Notes under the pieces: generated by a model
Seen by the model: the letters and a program-made list of their open reading frames with translations, nothing else
Databases searched by the model: none
What the model was told of the DNA's origin: nothing
Source of the DNA: Pseudoroseicyclus tamaricis
Lineage (GTDB): Bacteria; Pseudomonadota; Alphaproteobacteria; Rhodobacterales; Rhodobacteraceae
Length of the DNA: 64,000 nucleotides
Reading direction: 5' to 3'
Assembly: GCF_012070395.1 (NCBI RefSeq)
Contig: NZ_JAAFYS010000002.1
Location: 372,001-436,000, forward strand
Position numbers and translations under genes: made by a program
Shown: positions 1 through 12,379 of the stretch, one piece after another
Numbering within the stretch: position 1 is the first letter of the stretch
Layout: each line of letters opens with the position of its first letter

Positions 1-1
1 G

Positions 2-1287
2 ACGGCGCTCGGCTCCACCTCCGGCACGCTCTGCGAGGAGGAGGAGCTCTTCGGCGGCCCGGCCCGCATCCTCGCGGGGGAGGTGGCGGGGCTGGACCTC
101 CTCGTCCTCGACGCGCCGCATCTCTTCGCCCGCGAGGGCTCCATCTACCTCGGCCCCGACGGTGCCGACTGGTCCGACAATGCCGAGCGCTTCGCCGCCC
201 TCTCCTGGATGGCGGCGCGGATCGGTGGCGGTTGCCTGCCCGGCTGGACGCCGCAGGTGATCCACGCGCATGACTGGCAAGCGGCGCTGGTGGCCGACCA
301 CCTCGCCATGCAGGGCGTCACGGGCATCGGCACGGTGCTGACGATCCACAACATCGCCTTTCAGGGCCTGTTCGAGGCGCACCGGCTGGAGGATCTGCGG
401 CTCGACCCGGCCCGCTACCACAGCGAAGGCTTCGAGTACTGGGGCAAGGTCAGCGCCCTGAAGGCCGGGCTGACGGCCTGCGACAGGCTCACCACCGTCT
501 CCCCGGGCTATGCCAACGAGCTGATGCGCCCCGAGTTCGGCATGGGGCTCGATGGCGTCATGCGCGCCCGCCGGGCGGAGCTGACCGGCATCCTCAACGG
601 CATCGACGAGGCGGTGTGGAACCCGGCGGAGGACAGCCTGATCCCCGCCCCCTACAAGCGCCCGCGCGGCAAGGCGGCGAACAAGGCCGCCCTGCAGGCC
701 GAGTTCGGCCTGCCGGAGGCGGAGGGGCCGCTGTGCATCGTCGTCTCCCGCCTGACCGAGCAGAAGGGCCTCGACCTGCTTGTCGAGGCGCTGCCTGTCC
801 TGCTGGAACGGGGCGGCCAGCTCGCCCTCCTCGGCACCGGCAACCGCGATCTGGAGGCGACGCTGACGGAGTGGGCGGAGACGCAAGCCAATGTCGCCGT
901 GCAGATCGGCTACGACGAGGCGCTCTCGCACCGGATGATGGCGGGCGCCGATGCCATCCTCGTCCCCTCCCGCTTCGAGCCCTGCGGGCTGACGCAGCTC
1001 TACGGGCTGCGCTACGGCACGCTGCCCGTCGTGGCGCTGACGGGCGGGCTGGCCGACACGGTCATCAACGCCTCGCCCGCGGCGCTGTCCAAGCCTGTGG
1101 CAACCGGGCTCCAGTTCTGGCCGGCCGATGCCGAGGCGCTGAAGAATGCGCTTGCAAGGCTCTGCAATCTCTACTCTTCTCCGTCAACCTTCCGGCAGCT
1201 GCAGAAGAACGCCATGGCGCAGCCGGTGGGCTGGAACAGCTCCGCCGCGGCCTATGCGCGGCTCTATGACGAGGTCTCTCCCGCCTG

Positions 1288-1288
<1 letters not shown>
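2..1288 (+). CDS. glgA: Glycogen synthase, 5' end outside window
   Basis: ADP-glucose:alpha-1,4-glucan glucosyltransferase, adding glucose to growing glycogen in the cytoplasm. The open frame runs in from base 2, so the N-terminal starch-synthase segment with the ADP-glucose loop is cut off; 428 residues remain. Visible GT5 features are RLTEQKGLDLL at the start of the second Rossmann domain and the retaining-transferase motif EPCGLTQLYGLRYG near the C-terminus. The stop TGA shares one base with the glgX ATG (TGATG), so the two are translationally coupled. Family and order with glgX and pgm are clear. Confidence 0.95.
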
Positions 1289-5054
<3,766 letters not shown>

Positions 5055-5062
5055 GGCGAAGG

Positions 5063-5097
5063 CTGGCAATGTAAGACGTTCTGCCTTACATTGCCAG
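5063..5097. promoter_or_regulatory. 13-bp perfect inverted repeat in front of brnT
   Basis: CTGGCAATGTAAG (5063-5075) is repeated exactly as its reverse complement (5085-5097) around a 9-nt spacer, ending 3 nt before the brnT ATG. BrnTA modules are autoregulated by the DNA-binding antitoxin or the complex, so this is a good operator candidate. It could also act as a terminator-like hairpin for pgm, since no other terminator is seen there. Function is inferred from position. Confidence 0.6.
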
Positions 5098-5100
5098 ACG

Positions 5101-5385
5101 ATGCTTTTCGAGTGGGACGCGGCCAAATCTGACGCCACCCGCGCGGCCCGCGGCTTCGGCTTCGAGGAGGTGACAGCCGTTTTCCTCGACCCGGGCCGCG
5201 TGACCTTCCAGGACGACCGGAAGGACTATGGCGAGGTCCGCTGGACGGCATTCGGGCTGATAGAAGGCCGGCTATTTGCGGTCACCTATACTTGGCGGGG
5301 CGAGGCCGTTCGCATTGTCTCTGCCCGAAAGGCGAACGCGCGAGAAAGGAAGCGTTACGATGGCAACCAAGACCTTCCGACTTGA
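5101..5385 (+). CDS. brnT: BrnT-family ribonuclease toxin
   Basis: Toxin of a type II toxin-antitoxin pair; BrnT proteins have a RelE-like fold and cleave RNA when not bound by BrnA. The 94 residues show the BrnT pattern: an N-terminal FEWDAAKSD, then FEEVTAVF, then a central strand pair ending TYTWRGEAVRIVSARKA, and a terminal basic ERKRYD. It precedes brnA, the usual order in this family, and overlaps it by 26 nt. It sits as an isolated module between the glycogen operon and corA. Confidence 0.88.
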   Translation: MLFEWDAAKSDATRAARGFGFEEVTAVFLDPGRVTFQDDRKDYGEVRWTAFGLIEGRLFAVTYTWRGEAVRIVSARKANARERKRYDGNQDLPT

Positions 5386-5641
5386 CCCGGACAATCCGCC
5401 CAGCCTGAGTGACTCAGCAAAGGCACGGCTGGATGCGACACCCGATGACGAGATCGATTATAGCGAGATCCCCGACATGGGTGACGTCGACTGGCAGCGC
5501 CCCGCGCCCAAGCCGACCGTGACGATGCGGCTCGACGAGGACGTGATCGCCTTCTTCAAGCGCGAAGACCCGAAGGGCTACACAAGGCGCATGGCTTCGG
5601 TGCTCACCGCTTTCGCGCGGCACAGAGGCGGCGCCGACTGA
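5360..5641 (+). CDS. brnA: BrnA-family antitoxin
   Basis: Antitoxin partner of BrnT; BrnA family members carry a C-terminal ribbon-helix-helix DNA-binding domain and an N-terminal toxin-neutralising part. The start at 5360 is preceded by AAAGGAAG. It gives 93 residues: an acidic N-terminal half (DATPDDEIDYSEIPDMGDVDW) and a C-terminal TVTMRLDEDVIAFFK strand-helix typical of RHH proteins, followed by GYTRRMASVLTAF. The frame is open upstream to 5276, but starting there would bury more of brnT. The overlap suggests coupled translation. Confidence 0.87.
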   Translation: MATKTFRLDPDNPPSLSDSAKARLDATPDDEIDYSEIPDMGDVDWQRPAPKPTVTMRLDEDVIAFFKREDPKGYTRRMASVLTAFARHRGGAD

Positions 5642-5648
5642 GTCCCGC

Positions 5649-6599
5649 TCACAACATCCGCTGCCACCGGAAGAACGCCCATGTGAGCACCGCCGAGCCC
5701 ACCATGGCCGCCACCGCCACCGGGTAGCCCCATGGCTCGTCCAGCTCCGGCATGAACTCGAAGTTCATCCCGTAGAGCGAGGCGATCAGCGTCGGCGGCA
5801 GGAAGATCACGCTCATGACGGAGACGATCCGCACCGTCGCCGACTGGTCGAGGTCGATCATCCCCAGCGTCGTGTCGGTGATCAGCCCCAGCCGGCTGGC
5901 GAGGAAATCGGCATGCACCTCCAGCGCGTCGATATCGCGCTGGCGCGCCTTTACCGCGCCCTTCACATGCCCCTTCGCCGTCGACCGCCGCGCAAGGAAG
6001 AAGCCCAGCACCCGCTCGACGCTGAGCAGCCCCAGCCGCACCCGGCTCATCGCCTCGCCCTGTCGGCCGAGCTCCCGCAGCATCTCGCGCAGGTCGCCCT
6101 CCTCGCGCTCCTCGTCCTCGTAGACATCGCGCGCCACGGCATCTAGCACGCGGCCCACCGCCTCCAGCAGGTCGGCCTGCCGGGCGATGATCTCTTCGAT
6201 CAGCCCGAGGAAGAGCATCTCCACGCTCTCGGTCCCGACGGAGCTCTGCCCGGCGCGGGGGCCGAAGGTCTCGAACGGCTGTGGCGCGTGGTAGCGCACC
6301 GTCAGCAGCCTGTCCTCCGTCAGCACGAAGGAGACGGGGCCGGAGACCTGCGAGCGATCCGGCATCCGGCCGGAGAGCATGGCCGTCATCACCTCCGTCC
6401 CGTTCTGGGTGTAGAGGCGGTTGGAGATCTCGATCTCCTCCATGTCCTCGTGCGTCGGCACGGGCAGGCCCAGCGCCTCGACCGCCGCCACCTCCTCCGG
6501 TTCGGGGCAGAACAGATCGATCCACAGGGCCTCCTGCAGCGCCGCGTTGTCCGCGCCGCGGATCAGGCCCACGCCGTCCCGGCTCCAGGCGTTGAGCAT
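5649..6599 (-). CDS. corA: CorA-family Mg2+/divalent cation transporter
   Basis: Homopentameric inner-membrane channel for Mg2+ and other divalent ions. The 316-residue protein has a large charged cytoplasmic N-terminal part and two C-terminal membrane helices. The diagnostic YGMNF loop follows the first helix, near residue 285. The start at 6599 is chosen because GAAGGAGGCGAC stands directly before it; a longer in-frame start would run into the upstream acyl-CoA dehydrogenase gene, which ends 28 bp away. It may be the last gene of that operon, but metal transport has no obvious link to it. Confidence 0.92.
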   Translation of the reverse strand: MLNAWSRDGVGLIRGADNAALQEALWIDLFCPEPEEVAAVEALGLPVPTHEDMEEIEISNRLYTQNGTEVMTAMLSGRMPDRSQVSGPVSFVLTEDRLLTVRYHAPQPFETFGPRAGQSSVGTESVEMLFLGLIEEIIARQADLLEAVGRVLDAVARDVYEDEEREEGDLREMLRELGRQGEAMSRVRLGLLSVERVLGFFLARRSTAKGHVKGAVKARQRDIDALEVHADFLASRLGLITDTTLGMIDLDQSATVRIVSVMSVIFLPPTLIASLYGMNFEFMPELDEPWGYPVAVAAMVGSAVLTWAFFRWQRML

Positions 6600-6627
6600 G
6601 TCGCCTCCTTCGTGACTTTGGCCCCAG

Positions 6628-8214
6628 TCAGTCGATGACGGGCCCGGCGTCAAGGGCAGCGCGCGCCTCGGCGGCGTGAAGGGCGAAGCGTTGCGGCAGC
6701 GCACGGCGAAGCGTCTCGGCGCTGGCGGGGTCCACCGCCGCGATCCGCTCCGCCAGCCAGCCGGTGACGGCGGCCCAGCCGGCGCGCATCACGGCATCGG
6801 CGGCGGCGAGCCGCGCCGCCTCCGGCGCCGCCGCCACCTCCCCGGCGAGGCCTGCGAAGGCCTCGGCCCCGGCCTGGGCGACGAAGACGTCGAGCCCCCG
6901 CCGGTCCCGCACCAGCCGCCGCTCGGTGAAGTCGATGGCCTGCATCCCCGACGTGCCTTCGTAGATCGCCAGCACGCGCGCGTCACGCAGCATCCGCTCC
7001 AGCGGCCAGTCGCGGGTATAGCCGGCGCCGCCGAGCACCTGGATGGCCCGGTGCGGCACGTCGAAGCCCGTCTCCGCGCCAAAGGTCTTCACCAGCGGCA
7101 TCAGGAAGGCGGCCAGCGCCGCCGCCTCCTCCCGCTCCGCTGCCTCCGGTGCCCGCTGGGCAAGGTCGATCTGCACCGCCAGCTCGAAGACGGCGGCGCG
7201 CAGCAGCTCCGTCCGGGCGCGCAGCTCCCGCAGCTGGCGGGCGACGTCCGGGTGCCCCGCGATGGGCACCGGCGGCGCCGCCGGGTCGCCGCCCTGCCGG
7301 CGCTCCTCGGCATAGGCCTCGGCGATATCCGCCGCCGCCATCGCCAGCCCCAGCCCCTGCACCCCGGTCTGCAGGCGCATCAGCTCGATCATGGCGAAGA
7401 GCTGCGCGAGCCCCCGCCCCTCTTCCCCGATCAGCTGCGCCTCCGCCCCGTCGAAGGCGAGCGCGCATGTGGGGGAGCCGTGGAGGCCCATCTTCTCCTC
7501 GATGCGCAACAGGCTCACGCCCGCCTCGCCCCGCCGCGCCGGCACGAGGAACAGCGACAGCCCCCGCGTCCCCGGCGCCTCGGAGGTCCGCGCCAGCAGA
7601 CAATGGCCGATCACCGGGGCAAGGTCGTGATCGCCGAAGGAGATCCAGATCTTCTGCCCCGTCACCCGCCAGCCATCGCCGTCCCTCACGGCCTTCGTGG
7701 CGATCCGCCCGACATCGGAGCCCGCGCCGGGCTCGGAGATGCAGATCGTCGCCGCCCGCTCCCCGGAGATCAGCGCCGGCACCCACTCCGCCAGCGCCTC
7801 GCCGCCATGCGCCGCCAGCAGATGCCCCGCCGAGCGTGCCGCGCCCGGCGCCATGCCGAAGGCCGGCGCCGCGGCATCGAAGAGCGATTCCGCCGCCGCC
7901 TGCAGCGCCACCGGCAGGCCGGCGCCGCCGACCTCCTCGGGCAGGTCCAGCCCGATCCAGCCGCCCTCCGCCATGGCGGCCCAGGCCCCACCGAACCCCT
8001 CCGGCAGTACCACGTGCCCGCCCTCGACGCGCGCGCCCTCCCTGTCGGACGCCTCGCCGACCGGCGCCAGCATTTCCGCCGCCAGCCGCCCGGCGGCGTC
8101 GAGCACGGCCCCCGCCGTCTCGTCATCCACCGCGCCCAGCGCGCAAAGCCGTTGCCACCCCGGCGTTACGCCCAGCATCGCCAGCGACCGCCGCTCCGCC
8201 CCCGCCCAGTCCAT
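6628..8214 (-). CDS. Acyl-CoA dehydrogenase of the hydroxycinnamate operon
   Basis: FAD-dependent alpha,beta-dehydrogenation of an acyl-CoA. At 528 residues it is longer than the ~380-residue core family, with an extra C-terminal helical region after the catalytic-Glu segment IYEGTSGMQAIDF. The FAD/substrate motif CISEPGAGSDVG is present. It follows the aryl-CoA ligase and SDR genes on the same strand, 124 bp after the SDR, with a GC hairpin in the gap. The context suggests a phenylpropanoyl-CoA substrate (making hydroxycinnamoyl-CoA from the dihydro acid), but the sequence alone does not prove this. Confidence 0.85.
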   Translation of the reverse strand: MDWAGAERRSLAMLGVTPGWQRLCALGAVDDETAGAVLDAAGRLAAEMLAPVGEASDREGARVEGGHVVLPEGFGGAWAAMAEGGWIGLDLPEEVGGAGLPVALQAAAESLFDAAAPAFGMAPGAARSAGHLLAAHGGEALAEWVPALISGERAATICISEPGAGSDVGRIATKAVRDGDGWRVTGQKIWISFGDHDLAPVIGHCLLARTSEAPGTRGLSLFLVPARRGEAGVSLLRIEEKMGLHGSPTCALAFDGAEAQLIGEEGRGLAQLFAMIELMRLQTGVQGLGLAMAAADIAEAYAEERRQGGDPAAPPVPIAGHPDVARQLRELRARTELLRAAVFELAVQIDLAQRAPEAAEREEAAALAAFLMPLVKTFGAETGFDVPHRAIQVLGGAGYTRDWPLERMLRDARVLAIYEGTSGMQAIDFTERRLVRDRRGLDVFVAQAGAEAFAGLAGEVAAAPEAARLAAADAVMRAGWAAVTGWLAERIAAVDPASAETLRRALPQRFALHAAEARAALDAGPVID

Positions 8215-8255
8215 CAGAGCCGCCGCCAGTCTTCAGGCGCCCCTGCCCTCGCTTT

Positions 8256-8311
8256 TCCCGAAATATCCTCGGGGGGGCTGGCGCAGCCAGCGGGGGGCAG
8301 ACAGCCCCCCT
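8256..8311. repeat. CTCGGGGGG-type repeat with GC hairpin, copy 1
   Basis: The sequence CCCGAAATATCCTCGGGGGG is followed by two small hairpins: CTGGCGCAGCCAG and GGGGGGCAGACAGCCCCCC. The same arrangement recurs at 40559-40605, 56526-56572 and, inverted and duplicated, at 53161-53345. All copies lie just outside gene ends, which suggests a REP-like element serving as terminator or mRNA-stabilising structure. Here it lies between the SDR and acyl-CoA dehydrogenase genes and may lower expression of the latter. Confidence 0.65.
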
Positions 8312-8338
8312 CCTCCGCCCGCCACCCGGCGCCGGCGC

Positions 8339-9097
8339 TCACTTCGGCGCGAGCCGAGTTGCGGCATCCAGCCGGATGACCTCACCGTTGAGGTAGTCGT
8401 TCTCCACCACGTATTTCACCGTGTGGGCGAACTCGGCCGGGTCGCCCAGCCGCGAGGGATGCATGATCGTCCGCTCCAGCGCGTCACGGGCGTCGTCGCC
8501 GAGCTCTTGCAGCAGCGAGGTGTCGAAGACCCCCGGCGCGATCGTGTTCACCCGGATGGCGAAGCGCGCGAACTCCCGCGCCGCCGGCAGCGCCATGGAG
8601 ACGATGCCGCCCTTCGACGCCGCGTAGGCCGCCTGCCCGATCTGCCCCTCGAAGGCGGCGACGGAGGCGGTGTTGACGATGGCCCCCCGGCAGCCGCGCG
8701 GCCCGTCGGCGAGGCTGATCTGGTGGGCGGCGATGCGCATGACGTTGAAGGTGCCGATCAGGTTCACCCGGATCACCCGCTCGAAATCGGCCAGCGGCAT
8801 CACCCCGTCGCGGCCGACGATGCGGCTTGCCCCGCCGATGCCGGCGCAGCTGACGACGATGCGCGGCACCCCGTAGGCATTGCAGGCAACGTTGAAGGCG
8901 GCGCGCACCAGCTCGGAGGAGGTGACATCCACCGCCAGCCCGTGGCCGCCGATCTCCTTCGCGAGGTCGATGGCCCCGCCCTCGTTGATGTCGAGGATCG
9001 TCACCTTCGCGCCGGCCTCGGCCAGCATCCGCGCCGTCGCGGCGCCGAGGCCGGAGGCCCCGCCCGTCACCAATGCGCTCGTCCCGTCGATCTGCAT
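8339..9097 (-). CDS. SDR-family 3-hydroxyacyl-CoA dehydrogenase
   Basis: NAD(P)-dependent short-chain dehydrogenase of 252 residues resembling type-2 3-hydroxyacyl-CoA dehydrogenases. The cofactor motif TGGASGLGAAT is at 11-21, the acidic residue at D36 suggests NAD, and the catalytic Tyr and Lys are in YAASKGG near 160. It starts 3 nt after the aryl-CoA ligase stop codon. In a beta-oxidative hydroxycinnamate route it would oxidise the 3-hydroxy-3-arylpropanoyl-CoA to the beta-keto thioester (the CouN-type step). Fold is certain; substrate is inferred from the operon. Confidence 0.88.
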   Translation of the reverse strand: MQIDGTSALVTGGASGLGAATARMLAEAGAKVTILDINEGGAIDLAKEIGGHGLAVDVTSSELVRAAFNVACNAYGVPRIVVSCAGIGGASRIVGRDGVMPLADFERVIRVNLIGTFNVMRIAAHQISLADGPRGCRGAIVNTASVAAFEGQIGQAAYAASKGGIVSMALPAAREFARFAIRVNTIAPGVFDTSLLQELGDDARDALERTIMHPSRLGDPAEFAHTVKYVVENDYLNGEVIRLDAATRLAPK

Positions 9098-9100
9098 GCG

Positions 9101-10969
9101 TTACCTCGCCTTTGCCTCGCGCGCCGGTGTCCCGGCGTGAATCACCTCCGGCCCCTCGCCGTAGAGCGCCTCCACCGCCGCGCCTCGATGACGCAGTACA
9201 GCGCGTTGGTTGACGGACCCTTTGTCCGTCACCTCCCCGGCGTCGAGCCGGAGCGGCTCCGTCAGCACCAGCGCCCGCATCACCCGGCTGGAGGAGCCGG
9301 TGGCGTCCTGCGCATGCTTCCCCAGCAGCTCAGCGAGGCGAGACATCACGGCGGGGTGCGCGAAGAGCGCCTCGTCGGTCAGCGAGCCACCGCCCTCCAC
9401 CAGCTTTTCCATGCCGGGGCGGAAGGGGATGAGCAGCGCGCCCAGCTCCTCCTGATCTTCGCCGGCAATGACGGCATCGCGGATCAACCCGTCCATCGCG
9501 TCGATCAGCTTGGCCCTCAGCGCGCCCACGGCGACCCATGTGCCGGTACGCAGCTTGAAGTTCTCGGCGATGCGCCCGTCGAAGAAGAAGCCCTCCTCCG
9601 GCTTGCCCGGCACGGCGAAGCGCAGCGCGTCGCCCATGCAGTAGTAGCCCTCCTCGTCGAAGGCATCGGCGGAGAGCTTTTCGGCCCGCCAGTAGCCCGG
9701 CGTCACGTTCGGCCCCTTGAAGCGCGCCTCCAGCTTGTCGCCGGAGGGGACGAGCTTGAGCACCACGCCCTGCGCCGGCACGCCGCAATTGCCGGGCCCC
9801 GGCTGCGGCTCGGTGCAGAAGATCGCGAAGGGCGCCGTCTCGGTGGAGCCGAGGCCGGCGCTCATCAGCACCTTGCGCCCGATGGTCTGCACCGCCAGCT
9901 CCTCCAGCCGCCGCCAGGTGTGGCCGGCCATGCCGGCGCCGGCATAGAGCAGCATCTTCACGCGGGAGAAGAAGGTCTCGCGCAGGGCGTCGTCCCTCTC
10001 CATCGCCTCGATCAGCATCTCGAAGCCGGCGGGGACGTTGAAATACCACGTGGGCGCGATCTCGCGCAGGTTGCGAATCGTCTCCTTCATGCCGTCCGGC
10101 GTCGGCTTGCCGGCGTCGATGTGGAAGGTGCCGCCGTTATAGAGCGCGATGTTGAAGACCTTGGTGCCGCTGGCCACGTGGTTCCACGGCGCCCAGTCCA
10201 CCAGCACGGGAGGCTCGCCCCGCAGCCAGGCGTAGCAGTCGAGCACCTGCTCCATGTTGGCGCAGAGCATCCGCTGCGTCTGGATGACGGCCTTGGGCGA
10301 ACCCGTGGTGCCGGAGGTGAAGAGGAACTTGGCAACCGTGTCGGGCCCCGTCGCGGCCCGCGCCGCCTCCGCCGCCTCGGTCGCGGGGGTCCCCATCAGC
10401 TCCGCCCAGCGATGCGTCACGCGGCCGGGCACCTCGCCCTCCATCGCGATGACCGGGACGTCCGCGTCGAAGACGGCGGAGATCGCCCTGGCGAAGGGCC
10501 CCGCCTCCTTCACGAAGACGGCGCCGGGGGTGATCTGCCCCGCGATGTCGCGCAGCTTGGCATAATCCTGGCTGACCAGCGCATAGGCCGGCGCCACCGC
10601 GGCAGATGGGATGCCCACGTATTGCGCCGAGAGGGCCGCGACGGCGTGCTCCAGCGAGTTGCCGGAGAGGATCATCAGCGGCCGCTCGACCGTGAGCCCG
10701 AGGTCCAGCAGCGCCGTGCCGACCCTCGCCATTGCCTCCGCCAGCTCGCCATAGGTCATCGAGACCCAGCCGCCATCCGCCGCCCGCTCCTTCATCCAGG
10801 GGCGGCCCGGGGCCACCTCGGCCCAGTGGAGGATCCGGTCGGACAGCCGCTCGGGGTAAGGGCCCAGAGGGTCCTCCCGCCAGACGAGCGTGGTGCCGTC
10901 GGGGCGTGTCTGCGTGCCGATCTTCGGCTCCCACAGCTCCACCGCGCGCATCGGCGCCTCATCGGACAT
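9101..10969 (-). CDS. Feruloyl-/hydroxycinnamoyl-CoA synthetase
   Basis: AMP-forming acid:CoA ligase that activates ferulate, p-coumarate or similar hydroxycinnamates. It has 622 residues, the usual length for feruloyl-CoA synthases. The AMP-binding signature LFTSGTTGSPKA lies near 216-227, and the mobile C-terminal domain begins around DGRIAENFKLRTGTW, typical of this subfamily. The start at 10969 faces the crotonase gene across a 109-bp divergent promoter region. It is the first gene of the left arm of the aromatic-acid cluster. Substrate range is inferred from subfamily and neighbours. Confidence 0.9.
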   Translation of the reverse strand: MSDEAPMRAVELWEPKIGTQTRPDGTTLVWREDPLGPYPERLSDRILHWAEVAPGRPWMKERAADGGWVSMTYGELAEAMARVGTALLDLGLTVERPLMILSGNSLEHAVAALSAQYVGIPSAAVAPAYALVSQDYAKLRDIAGQITPGAVFVKEAGPFARAISAVFDADVPVIAMEGEVPGRVTHRWAELMGTPATEAAEAARAATGPDTVAKFLFTSGTTGSPKAVIQTQRMLCANMEQVLDCYAWLRGEPPVLVDWAPWNHVASGTKVFNIALYNGGTFHIDAGKPTPDGMKETIRNLREIAPTWYFNVPAGFEMLIEAMERDDALRETFFSRVKMLLYAGAGMAGHTWRRLEELAVQTIGRKVLMSAGLGSTETAPFAIFCTEPQPGPGNCGVPAQGVVLKLVPSGDKLEARFKGPNVTPGYWRAEKLSADAFDEEGYYCMGDALRFAVPGKPEEGFFFDGRIAENFKLRTGTWVAVGALRAKLIDAMDGLIRDAVIAGEDQEELGALLIPFRPGMEKLVEGGGSLTDEALFAHPAVMSRLAELLGKHAQDATGSSSRVMRALVLTEPLRLDAGEVTDKGSVNQRAVLRHRGAAVEALYGEGPEVIHAGTPAREAKAR

Positions 10970-11078
10970 CGCAAGCCTCCCTCTCTCTCTCCTCGGCGCG
11001 AACTATCGAACACGCGGAATTAGTTTACAAGGAAAATACCGGCGTCTAAGGTCGCCGGGACAAACGATGGAGTGACGG
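10970..11078. promoter_or_regulatory. Divergent promoter region of the hydroxycinnamate cluster
   Basis: This 109-bp gap separates the ligase and crotonase genes and is the only AT-richer stretch nearby (11017-11037). It holds an inverted repeat CCGGCG-8 nt-CGCCGG at 11039-11058, about 20 nt before the crotonase start, and a weaker pair AACTA (11001-11005)/TAGTT (11021-11025). A MarR gene lies two genes away, so a MarR operator responding to an aroyl-CoA is expected here; which repeat is used cannot be told from sequence. Confidence 0.45.
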
Positions 11079-11876
11079 GTGAGCGACGGTACCGCCGACA
11101 GCATGGTGACTTACGAATTGCGCGGCGACGTCGCGCTGATCGGCCTCAACAGGCCCGAGAAGCGCAACGCCATCTCCGACCGGTTCGTGGGCCAGATCGA
11201 GCAGGCGGTGCTGCGCGCCCGGGCCGAGGCGAAGGCCGGCGTGATCCATGGCCACGGCAATCACTTCTGCGCCGGGCTCGACCTCGCCGAGCACGTCCAG
11301 AAGACGCCGCTCGAAGGCGTCGAGGGCAGCGGCAAGTGGCATGACGTCTTCACGCTGCTGGAGTTCGGCTCCCTGCCCTGGTTCTGCGCCCTGCACGGCG
11401 CCGTCGTCGGCGGCGGGCTGGAGCTGGCGAGCGCCGCGCATGTGCGCGTGGCGGACGAGAGCGCCTTCTTCGCGCTGCCCGAGGGCACGCGCGGCATCTT
11501 CGTCGGCGGCGGCGGCTCCGTCCGCACGGCGCGGCTGATGGGCGTGGCGCGGATGACCGACATGATGCTCACCGGCCGCTCGGTCGATGCCGAGACGGCG
11601 GAGCGGTGGAACCTCGTGCAATACGTCGTCCCCGAGGGGCAGGCGCTGGAGACGGCGGTGGAGCTGGCGACCAAGGCCGCCGCCAACGCCGCCTTCTCCA
11701 ACTACGCCGTCATCAACGCCCTGCCCCGCATCCAGGCGATGAGCCGCGATGACGGGCTCTTCGTCGAGAGCTTCATCTCCTCCTTCTCGGCCACGACGCC
11801 GGAGGCGGAGGAGCGGCTGCGCGCCTTCCTCGAAAAGCGGGCCGGCAAGGTCACCGCGCCGAGCCGCCGGGCATGA
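11079..11876 (+). CDS. Enoyl-CoA hydratase (crotonase) of the hydroxycinnamate cluster
   Basis: Crotonase-fold protein of 265 residues starting at GTG 11079. The oxyanion-hole segments FCAGLDLAEH (near 64) and GAVVGGGLELASA (near 107) and the PEGTRGIFVGGGG segment (near 133) are present. In this setting it should add water to the double bond of a hydroxycinnamoyl-CoA (the CouM-type step). A hydratase-lyase giving the aldehyde directly is the alternative, but the neighbouring dehydrogenase and hydrolase genes favour hydration only. It is first in the right-arm operon. Confidence 0.88.
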   Translation: MSDGTADSMVTYELRGDVALIGLNRPEKRNAISDRFVGQIEQAVLRARAEAKAGVIHGHGNHFCAGLDLAEHVQKTPLEGVEGSGKWHDVFTLLEFGSLPWFCALHGAVVGGGLELASAAHVRVADESAFFALPEGTRGIFVGGGGSVRTARLMGVARMTDMMLTGRSVDAETAERWNLVQYVVPEGQALETAVELATKAAANAAFSNYAVINALPRIQAMSRDDGLFVESFISSFSATTPEAEERLRAFLEKRAGKVTAPSRRA

Positions 11877-11887
11877 GGGGCTGATCG

Positions 11888-12379
11888 ATGGGCGCGCCGC
11901 AGATCACCCCCGTGGACGAGCGAGACGAGCACGTCGAGCATGTCGAGCTCGGGGCCCTCGCCACCTCGCTCGGCTTCATGCTGCGCATCGCGCAGCTGCG
12001 CAACTTCGAGCGCTTCTATGCCCGCTTCGGCCATCTGGATCTCAAGCCCGGCGAGTTCTCGATCCTCTGGGTCGTCAACCTCAACCCCGGCATCCGGCAG
12101 GGCGTCCTGGCGCACAAGCTGCAGGTGAAGCCCGCACACATGACGAAGATCATCCGCCGGCTCGAGGGACAGGGCATCATTGCCCGCCACATCCCCGACG
12201 GCGACCGCCGCTCGGTGGAACTGTCGCTGACGGAGCGGGGCCTCGCCTTCGTGGAGGAGCGGCAGGCCGATTTCTTCGGCGCCGACAATTACAACGACAC
12301 CGACCTCACCCCGGAGGAGAAGCGCCAGCTCGCCGCCCTGCTGACCAAGTATTGCGGCACATCGGAGTGGCGCAGATGA
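11888..12379 (+). CDS. MarR-family regulator, CouR-like
   Basis: Winged-helix transcription factor of 163 residues. A dimerisation helix is followed by a wHTH with KPGEFSILWVVN, QVKPAHMTKIIRRLEGQG and the wing DGDRRSVELSLTERG. It lies 11 nt after the crotonase gene and overlaps the next gene by ATGA. MarR proteins of this subgroup (CouR, FerR) repress hydroxycinnamate genes and are released by the hydroxycinnamoyl-CoA ester, so autoregulation of both arms from 10970-11078 is expected. The role is inferred from family and context. Confidence 0.87.
   Translation: MGAPQITPVDERDEHVEHVELGALATSLGFMLRIAQLRNFERFYARFGHLDLKPGEFSILWVVNLNPGIRQGVLAHKLQVKPAHMTKIIRRLEGQGIIARHIPDGDRRSVELSLTERGLAFVEERQADFFGADNYNDTDLTPEEKRQLAALLTKYCGTSEWRR

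Noticed and set aside
7697-11023. Open frame of about 1100 codons antisense to the ligase, SDR and acyl-CoA dehydrogenase genes
   Set aside because: Same GC-codon artefact; all three genes on the other strand have clear catalytic motifs.
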